Of a stretch of DNA of 64,000 bases, positions 45,328-52,974 are shown one piece after another. Below the pieces are notes generated by a model. It saw only the letters and a list, made by a program, of their open reading frames with translations, searched no databases and had not been told where the DNA came from. Position 1 is the first letter of the stretch; each line of letters starts with the position of its first letter. The DNA comes from Eutrophocola sp964503965 (GTDB taxonomy: Bacteria; Pseudomonadota; Gammaproteobacteria; Pseudomonadales; Pseudohongiellaceae): assembly GCA_964503965.1 (NCBI GenBank), contig CAZDCK010000011.1, positions 1-64,000 of the forward strand, read 5' to 3'. A program made the translations under genes and the position numbers.

Positions 45328-45642
45328 ATGCCAACAGAAGTCGATACCATCAGCATCACCATTCTGGGCCGTGATTACCAGATCAACTGCCCACCTTCGG
45401 AAGAAGAAGCCCTGCGAAAATCTGCTCGTTTTCTGGACAAACAGATGGCAGAAGTGAAATCGCGTGGCTCAACCCTGGCATTTGAAAAAATTGCAGTAAT
45501 GGCAGCCCTGAATATCTGCCATGAATTGCTGCAAACTTCCCAACAGGCTGAAAACTCAGAGAATACATCACTGGAAGAAATCGAGAAACTGCAGAACAAG
45601 ATAGATATAGCCCTGCAAACCAGCCGCCAGATTGAAATCTGA
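45328..45642 (+). CDS. zapA: Cell division protein ZapA
   Basis: 104 residues. The beta hairpin ISITILGRDYQINCP and the DKQMAEVKSRG followed by a long helix (IAVMAALNICHELL and coiled tail) match ZapA, which cross-links FtsZ filaments. It follows the TIGR02449 gene by 37 nt and precedes 6S RNA, the standard gammaproteobacterial order. Confidence 0.93.
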   Translation: MPTEVDTISITILGRDYQINCPPSEEEALRKSARFLDKQMAEVKSRGSTLAFEKIAVMAALNICHELLQTSQQAENSENTSLEEIEKLQNKIDIALQTSRQIEI

Positions 45643-45703
45643 TTTATCCTGAAGTCCTCCTGCCATTCGGGACACATTTTCACCTTTTATTCCCTGTTTA
45701 GCT

Positions 45704-45709
45704 TATAAT
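45704..45709 (+). promoter_or_regulatory. -10 element of 6S RNA promoter
   Basis: A perfect TATAAT 10 nt before the 5-prime end of the 6S RNA. No good -35 hexamer was found at the usual distance, so the exact start site is approximate. Confidence 0.7.
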
Positions 45710-45718
45710 TGAGACTAA

Positions 45719-45893
45719 CTCCCTGGGATATTGGCCAGTTGAATATGTTCTTGAGCCGATAATTGCAATCCGGAGGCTTTGCCTAATGGCGTTGTGTGCA
45801 TGTCCGCTAGCCGGAAAGCCTGATACGCCGGGTGGGCCACCACCTGAACCATAGGGTTCAGGACTCGTTCGGCAGCGGTATTTTGGGGAGTGA
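45719..45893 (+). ncRNA. ssrS: 6S RNA (SsrS)
   Basis: About 175 nt with the features of gammaproteobacterial 6S RNA: closing stem ACTCCC with GGGGAGT, GAGCCGATA near the 5-prime bulge, GTGTGCATGTCCG, GGAAAGCCT and the CCTGAACC-ATA-GGGTTCAGG hairpin. It holds RNA polymerase sigma-70 in stationary phase. The place between zapA and fthC is the conserved one, where processing and the 5-FCL message are linked. Ends are estimated from the closing stem. Confidence 0.93.
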
Positions 45894-46006
45894 ACTATAA
45901 TCCGGACGGATATGACATCCTCTGGATTTTTTTTGCCCCTAAAGTCATATCCAGACTCTCTATTAGCCTGACAATATATTTTTTGTAAGTACTTACTACC
46001 GACAAA

Positions 46007-46603
46007 ATGCTTGAAATAAAAGAACAGCCTCGGAAAGCACTACGAAAAGAGTTACGTAAGCAACGCAACAATCTTTCTCCGGAAGAGCAGTCAGCAACCG
46101 CGCATGAGGTAGCAAATTCAGCCCTCTCGGGTGACGAATTCACCCCCGGAGATCATATAGCGATCTATATGGACGCTGATGGGGAAGTAGGCACCATGCC
46201 CCTGATCAAGGCACTGCTCGCCCGGGGAAAATGCTGCTATTTGCCGGTACTGGTAGAGGAAACCACCACACTGGAGTTTAGGCAGTATCTACCCGATGGG
46301 CCCATGAAAACGAACTTTTTTGGCCTGCTGGAGCCGCCAGCTTCAGCTCCAACTATCGCCCCTGAAAGTCTTGATACGGTGTTCATGCCCCTGGTGGGTT
46401 TTGATACGGATGGTAATCGCCTTGGGATGGGGAAAGGTTACTACGACAGGACTTTTGCCTTTTTAAGGAACAAAGCATCAGGTCGGCCCCTTTTGATAGG
46501 GCTGGCTCACGAATGTCAGAGGGTAGAGCGTCTGGAGGCTGCAAATTGGGATGTGCCTCTAGTGGGAGTCATAACGGGGCGGCAGTTTTACCGGGCCCGT
46601 TGA
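46007..46603 (+). CDS. fthC: 5-formyltetrahydrofolate cyclo-ligase
   Basis: 198 residues. KALRKELRKQRNNLSPEEQ at the start, ATP/Mg-binding FMPLVGFDTDGNRLGMGKGYYDR and PLVGVITGR at the end are diagnostic of YgfA/5-FCL. Converts 5-formyl-THF to 5,10-methenyl-THF. It follows 6S RNA, as in E. coli ssrS-ygfA, and may be cotranscribed with it. Confidence 0.93.
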   Translation: MLEIKEQPRKALRKELRKQRNNLSPEEQSATAHEVANSALSGDEFTPGDHIAIYMDADGEVGTMPLIKALLARGKCCYLPVLVEETTTLEFRQYLPDGPMKTNFFGLLEPPASAPTIAPESLDTVFMPLVGFDTDGNRLGMGKGYYDRTFAFLRNKASGRPLLIGLAHECQRVERLEAANWDVPLVGVITGRQFYRAR

Positions 46604-46634
46604 CGGAGTTCTGTGGAGTGCTGCCCGAAAGGCC

Positions 46635-46727
46635 TTATAAAAGGCTGCTTTGTGCAACGCTACTAATCAGAATGCCGGCACTGAACACAAGGAACAATAC
46701 CACCATCAGATCAGGATTTTTTTTCAT
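46635..46727 (-). CDS. 30-codon single-pass membrane small protein
   Basis: A short frame on the minus strand: MKKNPDLMVVLFLVFSAG, then a hydrophobic end and TAA. It has a basic N-terminus and one membrane helix (about residues 7-25). GGAG lies 8 nt before the ATG (GTGTTGGAGCAGGC). It is convergent with fthC. The composition, strong ribosome site and placement support a real small protein of unknown function. I recall similar short KNPDL proteins in relatives but cannot confirm this. Confidence 0.55.
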   Translation of the reverse strand: MKKNPDLMVVLFLVFSAGILISSVAQSSLL

Positions 46728-46947
46728 GCCTGCTCCAACACAGTTTCAATACAAAACAACAGCAAGTTAGAAGCCACATTTAAATCGGCTTGTTAGCAAA
46801 ATACTGCAAGCATCTGAACTATATGGTTTTTATGTTTCCATAGCAAGTGATATTTATATTTTCTTTAAAATAGGGGCTTATCTCGCCACAGCCCGTACTG
46901 TCAGATAGACTTGGTACTGTTTCACTCCCAACGATTAATGCATCGAG

Positions 46948-47628
46948 ATGACCATGACACAGGACGAATTAAAGCAGGCTGTCGCTGCGGCAGCCTTTGA
47001 ACATATCAAGCCCATCATCTCTGATGATGCCGTGATCGGCGTTGGTACAGGCTCCACTGCCAACCTGTTCATTGAGGAACTGGCTAAAGCAGGGCCTGAT
47101 GTAAAAGCGACCGTAGCCAGTTCAGAAGAAACTGCCCGTCGCCTGAAGGAGCACGGAATTCCGGTATATGACCTCAATTCGGTGGATGAGGTAACGGTCT
47201 ACATCGATGGTGCGGATGAAGCCAATCGTTATCTGCAACTGATCAAGGGTGGCGGCGCCGCGTTGACCCGTGAAAAAATTATTGCAGCAGTCGCCAGGAA
47301 ATTTGTCTGCATCGCAGATGAGAGCAAGTACGTTGATATCCTGGGTAAATTCCCGCTACCGGTTGAAGTGATTCCAATGGCGCGAAGCCATGTTGGTCGG
47401 CAGATCGTGCTGCTAGGTGGCGATCCCGTCTACAGGGAAGGCGTGATTACAGACAATGGGAACATCATTATAGATGTCCATAACATGAGTATCGTTGATC
47501 CGAGAAAACTGGAACAGGCACTGAACCAGGTTGTCGGTGTGGTTACGAATGGACTGTTTGCCCATCGTCCGGCGGATGTATTGTTGCTTGGCAGGGAATC
47601 GGGTGTGGAGACTATAAGGGCTGAGTAA
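46948..47628 (+). CDS. rpiA: Ribose-5-phosphate isomerase A
   Basis: 226 residues. VIGVGTGSTANLFIEEL (phosphate loop), the catalytic YIDGADEAN and KGGGAALTREKI, and the late PRKLEQALNQVVGVVTNGLFA are typical RpiA blocks. Interconverts ribose-5-P and ribulose-5-P in the pentose phosphate pathway. An ATG two codons in (46954) could be the start. Single gene. Confidence 0.95.
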   Translation: MTMTQDELKQAVAAAAFEHIKPIISDDAVIGVGTGSTANLFIEELAKAGPDVKATVASSEETARRLKEHGIPVYDLNSVDEVTVYIDGADEANRYLQLIKGGGAALTREKIIAAVARKFVCIADESKYVDILGKFPLPVEVIPMARSHVGRQIVLLGGDPVYREGVITDNGNIIIDVHNMSIVDPRKLEQALNQVVGVVTNGLFAHRPADVLLLGRESGVETIRAE

Positions 47629-47631
47629 AAG

Positions 47632-47905
47632 GCTAAAGGCAGGATGGTTAGCCTGAAATTTTCCGTCAAGGTTTTTTATTTGGGATTATCAATAAATTTG
47701 ATATTTCGGTTATCCTAAGTCCCCGCTAATAAAGAATATTTCCTCTTGCATCCTGCATCCTGCATCCTGTCTCCTGCATCGTCTTCGTCGCCGGATGACG
47801 GTCCTCCGGACCTCTTCCGGCCTACAAGCAATACTTGAACCGCTTCCCTTTTATCCCTGTATCCTTGTTTCCCTGTATCGTTTTCTAACCTGAACCGCGC
47901 ATCTG
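47632..47905. repeat. Intergenic repeat, copy A
   Basis: Downstream of rpiA. It is homologous over about 270 bp to 62433-62690: shared GGCAGGATGGTT, CCTGAA, CCGTCAAGG, TTTATTTGG, AATATTTCCTCTTGCATC, ATCCCTGTATCCTTG, TCCCTGTATCG and ACCTGAACCGC blocks in the same order. It also has a 7-bp array TGCATCC (47748-47780). No gene, IS end or CRISPR structure seen. Confidence 0.85.
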
Positions 47906-48817
47906 TTACGCTTTTATCTCTTTATGGTTATTCCCAAGCCACTTCCACCCTTCCCATAGTCCCGGCTGCTGCTCAACAATCTTTTCCAGCACTGCCAGAT
48001 AACCCGCCATAACATCTTCCACGGTAGTATCACCGGTACCGTCACTGACCAGACTATTAACCAAACGGAAATGGTTACCCCCCAGCCAGTCTAGATAGCT
48101 GGCCACAACAGGAATCTGCTTTTTCACAGCATACTTTACGGTACCGGTGGGGCATGACAATGTCGTGTTGAGAAAGGGAAAATCCCGGCGGTTTTTGTCA
48201 TCGAATACGCCAGGAAAGTCATTGGCACTGATTACCAGGTGATTCTTCTCGAATGCACGCATAATCGGTCGCACCTGATTATTGGGTTTTACCAGTATCA
48301 GGTCTCCCCCGTTCACCAGCCTGGCAGCATGGGCATGAATATTTTCTACCCTTTTTGGCAGCCTGGTATTTCCGCGATCATCCATGGCAATCGTTGTAAC
48401 AGGCAGACCGATACGAGCCATCATATTGCAGAAAAGCATGTTCAGGTGCAGATGGTATGTCATGACCATGACGCCCTTACCTGAGTCATGGCATTGCCTG
48501 ACAAGCTCCCCTCCCTCAATATCAAGACGACATTTCTCTATCCAGGAGGTATCCGGCTGGGCGTAGTAACTACTCTGGAAGCGATTAACTCCCACCAGGG
48601 CGGTGTGCCGTTTCCAGGCAGCATCTGTGAGCTGCCTGTCAGCCAACACACTATCAAGCCCATCCATGAAAGCCGGCTTCTGTTTTCCCAAACCCGGGTG
48701 GAACCACCTGATTGTGCCAGAAGCTATGGACATGGCTGTTCCATAGGGCAGAAGAATACGCAAGAGCCAGGCCCAGCCCAACATCATCTTATAACGTATC
48801 GCTGCCTGTAAGCTCAT
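47906..48817 (-). CDS. LpxL/HtrB-like acyltransferase family protein (atypical)
   Basis: 303 residues from the ATG at 48817, chosen because a start at 48880 adds a Cys/His/Pro-rich leader. The sequence GKGVMVMTYHLHLNMLFCN corresponds to the catalytic block of lipid A lauroyl/myristoyl transferases, and NHLVISANDFPGVFDD and FLNTTLSCPTGTVKYAVKK are also family blocks. The usual HxxxxD/E is not visible (H is followed by LHLNM), so activity or substrate may differ. It lies after a methyltransferase gene on the same strand. Confidence 0.7.
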   Translation of the reverse strand: MSLQAAIRYKMMLGWAWLLRILLPYGTAMSIASGTIRWFHPGLGKQKPAFMDGLDSVLADRQLTDAAWKRHTALVGVNRFQSSYYAQPDTSWIEKCRLDIEGGELVRQCHDSGKGVMVMTYHLHLNMLFCNMMARIGLPVTTIAMDDRGNTRLPKRVENIHAHAARLVNGGDLILVKPNNQVRPIMRAFEKNHLVISANDFPGVFDDKNRRDFPFLNTTLSCPTGTVKYAVKKQIPVVASYLDWLGGNHFRLVNSLVSDGTGDTTVEDVMAGYLAVLEKIVEQQPGLWEGWKWLGNNHKEIKA

Positions 48818-48892
48818 GAATACGCCCTTCTGGCAGGAAACATGCCTGATCCAAACAGGCAGGGGATGGAAACAGCACATCGCCTCAAACGG

Positions 48893-49720
48893 CTAGCGTG
48901 TAAGCTTGTAAACCTCATAGCCCATCAAGCCTTGGTTGAAAAGTTTGATGTAATTATTCAACACCAGATCCCAGTACTTCACTACACGCGCCTTACGCAG
49001 TCGCGAAGAAACGCTGGTCATTTCCTGATCAAAATATTCCTTATACTGCTTCAATGGGATATACACTTCAGGGGCGATATCCAGATGTTCCTCAACAGTC
49101 AGACCCGCACCTGACATCAGGGTTTCAAGTTCCTGTTTCGAAGAAAAGAAATTTCCTGACTTGAATGTCACTTTCGTCGCATCTTCACAGCTGAGATCAG
49201 CATAGACAAAGACCCCTCCTGGTTTCAGGATGCGAGCTACTTCATTGAAAAAAATCTGTTTATCATCATAGTGAAACGATGATTCAATGTTGTAGGCAAA
49301 ATCAAGTGATGCATTTTCTATACTATCCATCTGCATGGAATTGCCCTGAATAGCTGTGAGCCTGTTTGTTACATGACGTTCATCAGCAAATTCACGTGCC
49401 TCTGCCAGATGCTCCTCCAGCAGATCGTAACAAACCAGACTTACCGGATACCGCTCCAGCAACCTGACTGCATACCCTCCAAGACCACAACCGATATCAA
49501 CCCCTTTCATGCCCTCTTCCAGGGGCGACAACATTCCAATGATGAGATCAAACAATGCCATTTCAGCATCAAACAGGTTTCTGCATGCCGGAAGCCAGTA
49601 ACCGAAGTTGTTGATATGACTGACTTCACCATCTGCAGATCTGGACATTTCCGCCTGGTATTCCCTGATCAACCGGTAAAACTGGACAATCTGGTCAGCG
49701 TCTTTTTTATTGGAATTCAA
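48893..49720 (-). CDS. Class I SAM-dependent methyltransferase
   Basis: 275 residues. The SAM-binding motif is VDIGCGLGGYAVRLLE, followed by YDLLEEHL, ASLDFAYNIESSFHYDD and LKPGGVFVYADLSC. The layout fits small-molecule O/C-methyltransferases of the rebeccamycin or UbiE type. The substrate is unknown. It lies between fba (115 nt) and the acyltransferase (75 nt), so a lipid or natural product substrate is possible. Confidence 0.78.
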   Translation of the reverse strand: MNSNKKDADQIVQFYRLIREYQAEMSRSADGEVSHINNFGYWLPACRNLFDAEMALFDLIIGMLSPLEEGMKGVDIGCGLGGYAVRLLERYPVSLVCYDLLEEHLAEAREFADERHVTNRLTAIQGNSMQMDSIENASLDFAYNIESSFHYDDKQIFFNEVARILKPGGVFVYADLSCEDATKVTFKSGNFFSSKQELETLMSGAGLTVEEHLDIAPEVYIPLKQYKEYFDQEMTSVSSRLRKARVVKYWDLVLNNYIKLFNQGLMGYEVYKLTR

Positions 49721-49835
49721 TGGTTTTCCCTGGCATTCACCATACTGTCAGGAAAGTCCTTTCGGTATGACTGGTTAATTGAGGGTATGTTGCCATGGGG
49801 AAAGCCCGAAGGGTTTTCCCCTGAACAGCATCAGC

Positions 49836-50903
49836 TCATACGACTCTGGATTTGTATTCCCCGTCGGCATAACGCTGGGCCATTTCCTCGAGATTATAGA
49901 TCTTGCCAATGCTGGATACCTGGCCGGCAGTGCCAAAAGCTTCCAGTCGGGCTACCACGATTTCTTTCATGGCGCTGACAGTTGGCAGGAGAAATTTACG
50001 CGGATCAAATTCGGATTTGTTTTCTGCCAGGAAACGACGCACCGCACCGGTTGAAGCAAGGCGCAGGTCAGTATCGATATTGACCTTGCGCACCCCATTG
50101 CGAATACCTTCCTGGATTTCTTCCACAGGCACTCCGTATGTTTCAGGAATTTCACCACCAAACTCATTAATGACAGCAAGCCATTCCTGGGGTACAGATG
50201 AAGAACCATGCATGACCAGGTGCGTGTTTGGAATGCGCTGATGAATTTCCTTGATACGACTGATCGCCAGGATATCTCCAGTAGGAGGACGGCTGAACTT
50301 ATAGGCGCCATGACTTGTCCCTACAGCAATCGCCAGGGCATCCACCTGGGTGGCTTCAACAAACTGGGCGGCTTCTTCGGGATCAGTTAGCAACTGCTCC
50401 ATGGAGAGCTTGCCTTCGGCACCAATCCCGTCTTCTTCTCCGGCCATACCCGATTCAAGAGATCCCAGGCAACCCAGCTCTCCTTCTACTGATACCCCGC
50501 AGGAATGGGCCATGTCTACAGTGCGGCGGGTGACATCCACATTGTATTCAAAGTCGGTAGGCGTCTTGCCATCCTCACCCAGTGAGCCATCCATCATGAC
50601 AGATGAAAAACCGAGCTGGATTGAGCGCTGGCAAACTCCCGGAGACACACCATGATCCTGGTGCATAACAATGGGGATATGGGGAAACTCTTCAATGGCT
50701 CCCTGAATCAGGTGCTTGAGAAAATTCGACCCTGCATATTTTCTTGCTCCAGCAGAGGCCTGCAGAATAACGGGACTGTTCACTTCTGATGCCCCCATCA
50801 TGATTGCCCTGACCTGCTCTAAATTATTGACGTTGAATGCTGGCACGCCATAGTTATTCTCAGCCGCGTGATCCAGTAATTGCCTTAAACTCATCAATGC
50901 CAT
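49836..50903 (-). CDS. fba: Class II fructose-bisphosphate aldolase, Calvin-type subgroup
   Basis: 355 residues. Zn ligands are seen in PIVMHQDHGVSP (His), VSVEGELGCLG (Glu), VGTSHGAYKF (His) and LVMHGSSSVPQEW (His). RSIQLGFSSVMMDGSL and RKVNIDTDLRLA are also diagnostic. The EYKSRVV end and length match the long class IIA forms common in Pseudomonas and chemoautotrophs. It cleaves or forms fructose-1,6-bisphosphate. It lies 52 nt after pgk. Confidence 0.95.
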   Translation of the reverse strand: MALMSLRQLLDHAAENNYGVPAFNVNNLEQVRAIMMGASEVNSPVILQASAGARKYAGSNFLKHLIQGAIEEFPHIPIVMHQDHGVSPGVCQRSIQLGFSSVMMDGSLGEDGKTPTDFEYNVDVTRRTVDMAHSCGVSVEGELGCLGSLESGMAGEEDGIGAEGKLSMEQLLTDPEEAAQFVEATQVDALAIAVGTSHGAYKFSRPPTGDILAISRIKEIHQRIPNTHLVMHGSSSVPQEWLAVINEFGGEIPETYGVPVEEIQEGIRNGVRKVNIDTDLRLASTGAVRRFLAENKSEFDPRKFLLPTVSAMKEIVVARLEAFGTAGQVSSIGKIYNLEEMAQRYADGEYKSRVV

Positions 50904-50955
50904 TGTCTTGTCCTTTATTCTGTATTGTCTGAAATAAAATATTTTTCACTTCGGC

Positions 50956-52134
50956 TTAATCGCCGCGTGCATCCAGGATGGCTACTGCCGGCAGTGTCTC
51001 ACCCTGCACGAACTCCAGGAAGGCCCCACCACCCGTGGAAATGTAGGAAACGTCCTCACTGATACCAAAAGTATCGATTGCCGTGATGGTTTCACCACCG
51101 CCGGCAATAGAGAAGCCGCTATTAGCGGCAATGGCTTTCGCCACACTTTCCGTTCCCCTGGCAAACTGCGGAAATTCAAACACACCCACCGGTCCATTCC
51201 AGAGAATCGTGTTGACCGAACCGATAATGTCAGCAAACCTGGCCGCCGTATCCGGGCCAATATCAAGAATCATATCATCCGCACCCACATCAGCCACTGG
51301 CTTGAGTACTGCCTCGGCAGATTCGGAAAACTCCGTTGCCACCATCACATCTGTAGGAAGAGGAATATCGGTTTCTTCCATCAACTGCCTGGCCACCGGA
51401 ATCATGTCTTCCTCAACCAGAGACTTACCGATGGGAAAACCTGCCGCTGAGAGGAAGGTATTGGCTATGCCACCACCAACAATAAGCTGGTCCACCTTAT
51501 CTGCCAGGGCTTTTAACACTTCCAGTTTGCTGGATACCTTGGCACCACCCACAATGGCCAGCATCGGACGCTGGGGGCTGCTCAACGCCTTGTCCAGTGC
51601 ATCCAGTTCGGCCTTGAGCAATGGTCCTGCACAGGCCTTGTCGGCAAATCGAGCCACACCATGGGTACTGGCCTGGGCGCGATGAGCCGTCCCGAATGCA
51701 TCCATCACAAATATATCGCAGAGGCTCGCATAATAGCGGGACAAGGCTTCATCATCTTTTTTCTCCCCGACATTAGTCCTGACATTTTCCAGTAAAACAC
51801 AAGAGCCTGATGTCAATGCTTTGGATTCTTCGGCCGAGAATTCAGGGGCCATAATAGCGACATCCTGGCCCAGTAATTCACCAAGCCTCCCGGCTACAGG
51901 TGCCATTGAAAACTGTGGCTGCTCACTGACAGGAATTCCTTCTTCAGGGCGTCCGAGATGAGACATGAGGATGACCTTGGCTCCCTGCTCAAGGGCGTAA
52001 CGGATAGTGGGTAGCGCTGCATTTATTCGTGTATCGTTAACAACTCGGCCATCTTTTACCGGCACATTGAGGTCTTCGCGAATCAACACCCGCTGGTCTT
52101 TAAGGGGATAATCCTGAATACTGTGTATAGCCAT
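50956..52134 (-). CDS. pgk: Phosphoglycerate kinase
   Basis: 392 residues from the ATG at 52134 (a TTG at 52146 would add four). VLIREDLNVPVKDGRVVNDTRI, LMSHLGRPEEG, GGAKVSSKLEVL and WNGPVGVFEFPQFARGT are the substrate, nucleotide and hinge blocks. Converts 1,3-bisphosphoglycerate and ADP to 3-phosphoglycerate and ATP. It is upstream of fba on the same strand, as in many gammaproteobacteria. Confidence 0.96.
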   Translation of the reverse strand: MAIHSIQDYPLKDQRVLIREDLNVPVKDGRVVNDTRINAALPTIRYALEQGAKVILMSHLGRPEEGIPVSEQPQFSMAPVAGRLGELLGQDVAIMAPEFSAEESKALTSGSCVLLENVRTNVGEKKDDEALSRYYASLCDIFVMDAFGTAHRAQASTHGVARFADKACAGPLLKAELDALDKALSSPQRPMLAIVGGAKVSSKLEVLKALADKVDQLIVGGGIANTFLSAAGFPIGKSLVEEDMIPVARQLMEETDIPLPTDVMVATEFSESAEAVLKPVADVGADDMILDIGPDTAARFADIIGSVNTILWNGPVGVFEFPQFARGTESVAKAIAANSGFSIAGGGETITAIDTFGISEDVSYISTGGGAFLEFVQGETLPAVAILDARGD

Positions 52135-52273
52135 TATACTTGCCAATCCTCTGGTAAAATCTAAGCTGCTGTCTGGTGCCAGATAGAGGGCTGCATCATA
52201 ACCGATTAGCGGGTATTTTGCCTCTCCGTGAAGGCATCAGAACCGGAAAAATGACTGAATTAACAGCGATCAG

Positions 52274-52960
52274 ATGATGAAAACCATTATCCATGTCGGA
52301 CAACATAAAACCGGTACCACCTCGATTCAGCATTACCTGCAAAAGCACCGAGAGAACCTCATTAGTGCCGGCCTTTACGTACCGGACTCATTGCTGGGGT
52401 TTGCCAACCCCTCCCACTTTCTGCTGAATGTGTTTGCCCTGGACAGTGACCGGGATTCCACGGCCAAGATCCAGCTGCGCGAAACCGTCAGTGAATCGTT
52501 CATGGCGCAGATCCCCGACAGACTTCAGCAGGATGTCGCTCATCATTACAGAGAAGCCAGACGGCTTGGGTGCCGGGATATTCTATGGACCAATGAAGGT
52601 CTCTACCTGCTCAACTCCCTGGAAGAATACCAGCGGCTGCTGGGGTTGTTTGCCCCTTTTTCCGAGACAACCCAATGCATATGTGTTTTCAGGGACAAGG
52701 AATCCTATCGGGCCTCTTACATGAGGCAGCTGGACAGTCTTGGGCTCCCCCTCAGCACTGACCCAGGCTCTTACCGCTACCTGGAACCGGACTCGTGGTT
52801 ATTGGACTATAAAAAGAAAAAAGCCTTGCTGGAAACCGTCTTCGACAAGACCAGCTTCCCGGACTATAACCGGGAAGACATGATTAAACCTTTTATGGGC
52901 ATACTGGGTTATGAAATGGATGCCGGCACAGAAACCATGCGGCTCAATACAAGCCTGTAG
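52274..52960 (+). CDS. Sulfotransferase-like protein between pgk and tkt
   Basis: 228 residues. The PAPS-binding loop HVGQHKTGTTSIQHYLQ is at the N-terminus, and CVFRDKESYRASYMRQ matches the second PAPS block. It looks like a small sulfotransferase of the glycan or lipid type. It lies on the strand opposite pgk and tkt, where many relatives have a GAPDH (epd/gap) gene between them, so an insertion is likely. The acceptor is unknown. The stop is 14 nt from the tkt stop, so the two are convergent. Confidence 0.72.
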   Translation: MMKTIIHVGQHKTGTTSIQHYLQKHRENLISAGLYVPDSLLGFANPSHFLLNVFALDSDRDSTAKIQLRETVSESFMAQIPDRLQQDVAHHYREARRLGCRDILWTNEGLYLLNSLEEYQRLLGLFAPFSETTQCICVFRDKESYRASYMRQLDSLGLPLSTDPGSYRYLEPDSWLLDYKKKKALLETVFDKTSFPDYNREDMIKPFMGILGYEMDAGTETMRLNTSL

Positions 52961-52974
52961 GGCATGCCGGACAG

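Noticed and set aside
47632..47905. CRISPR or IS remnant
   Set aside because: Repeat units are 7-8 bp without spacers, and there are no terminal inverted repeats or transposase.
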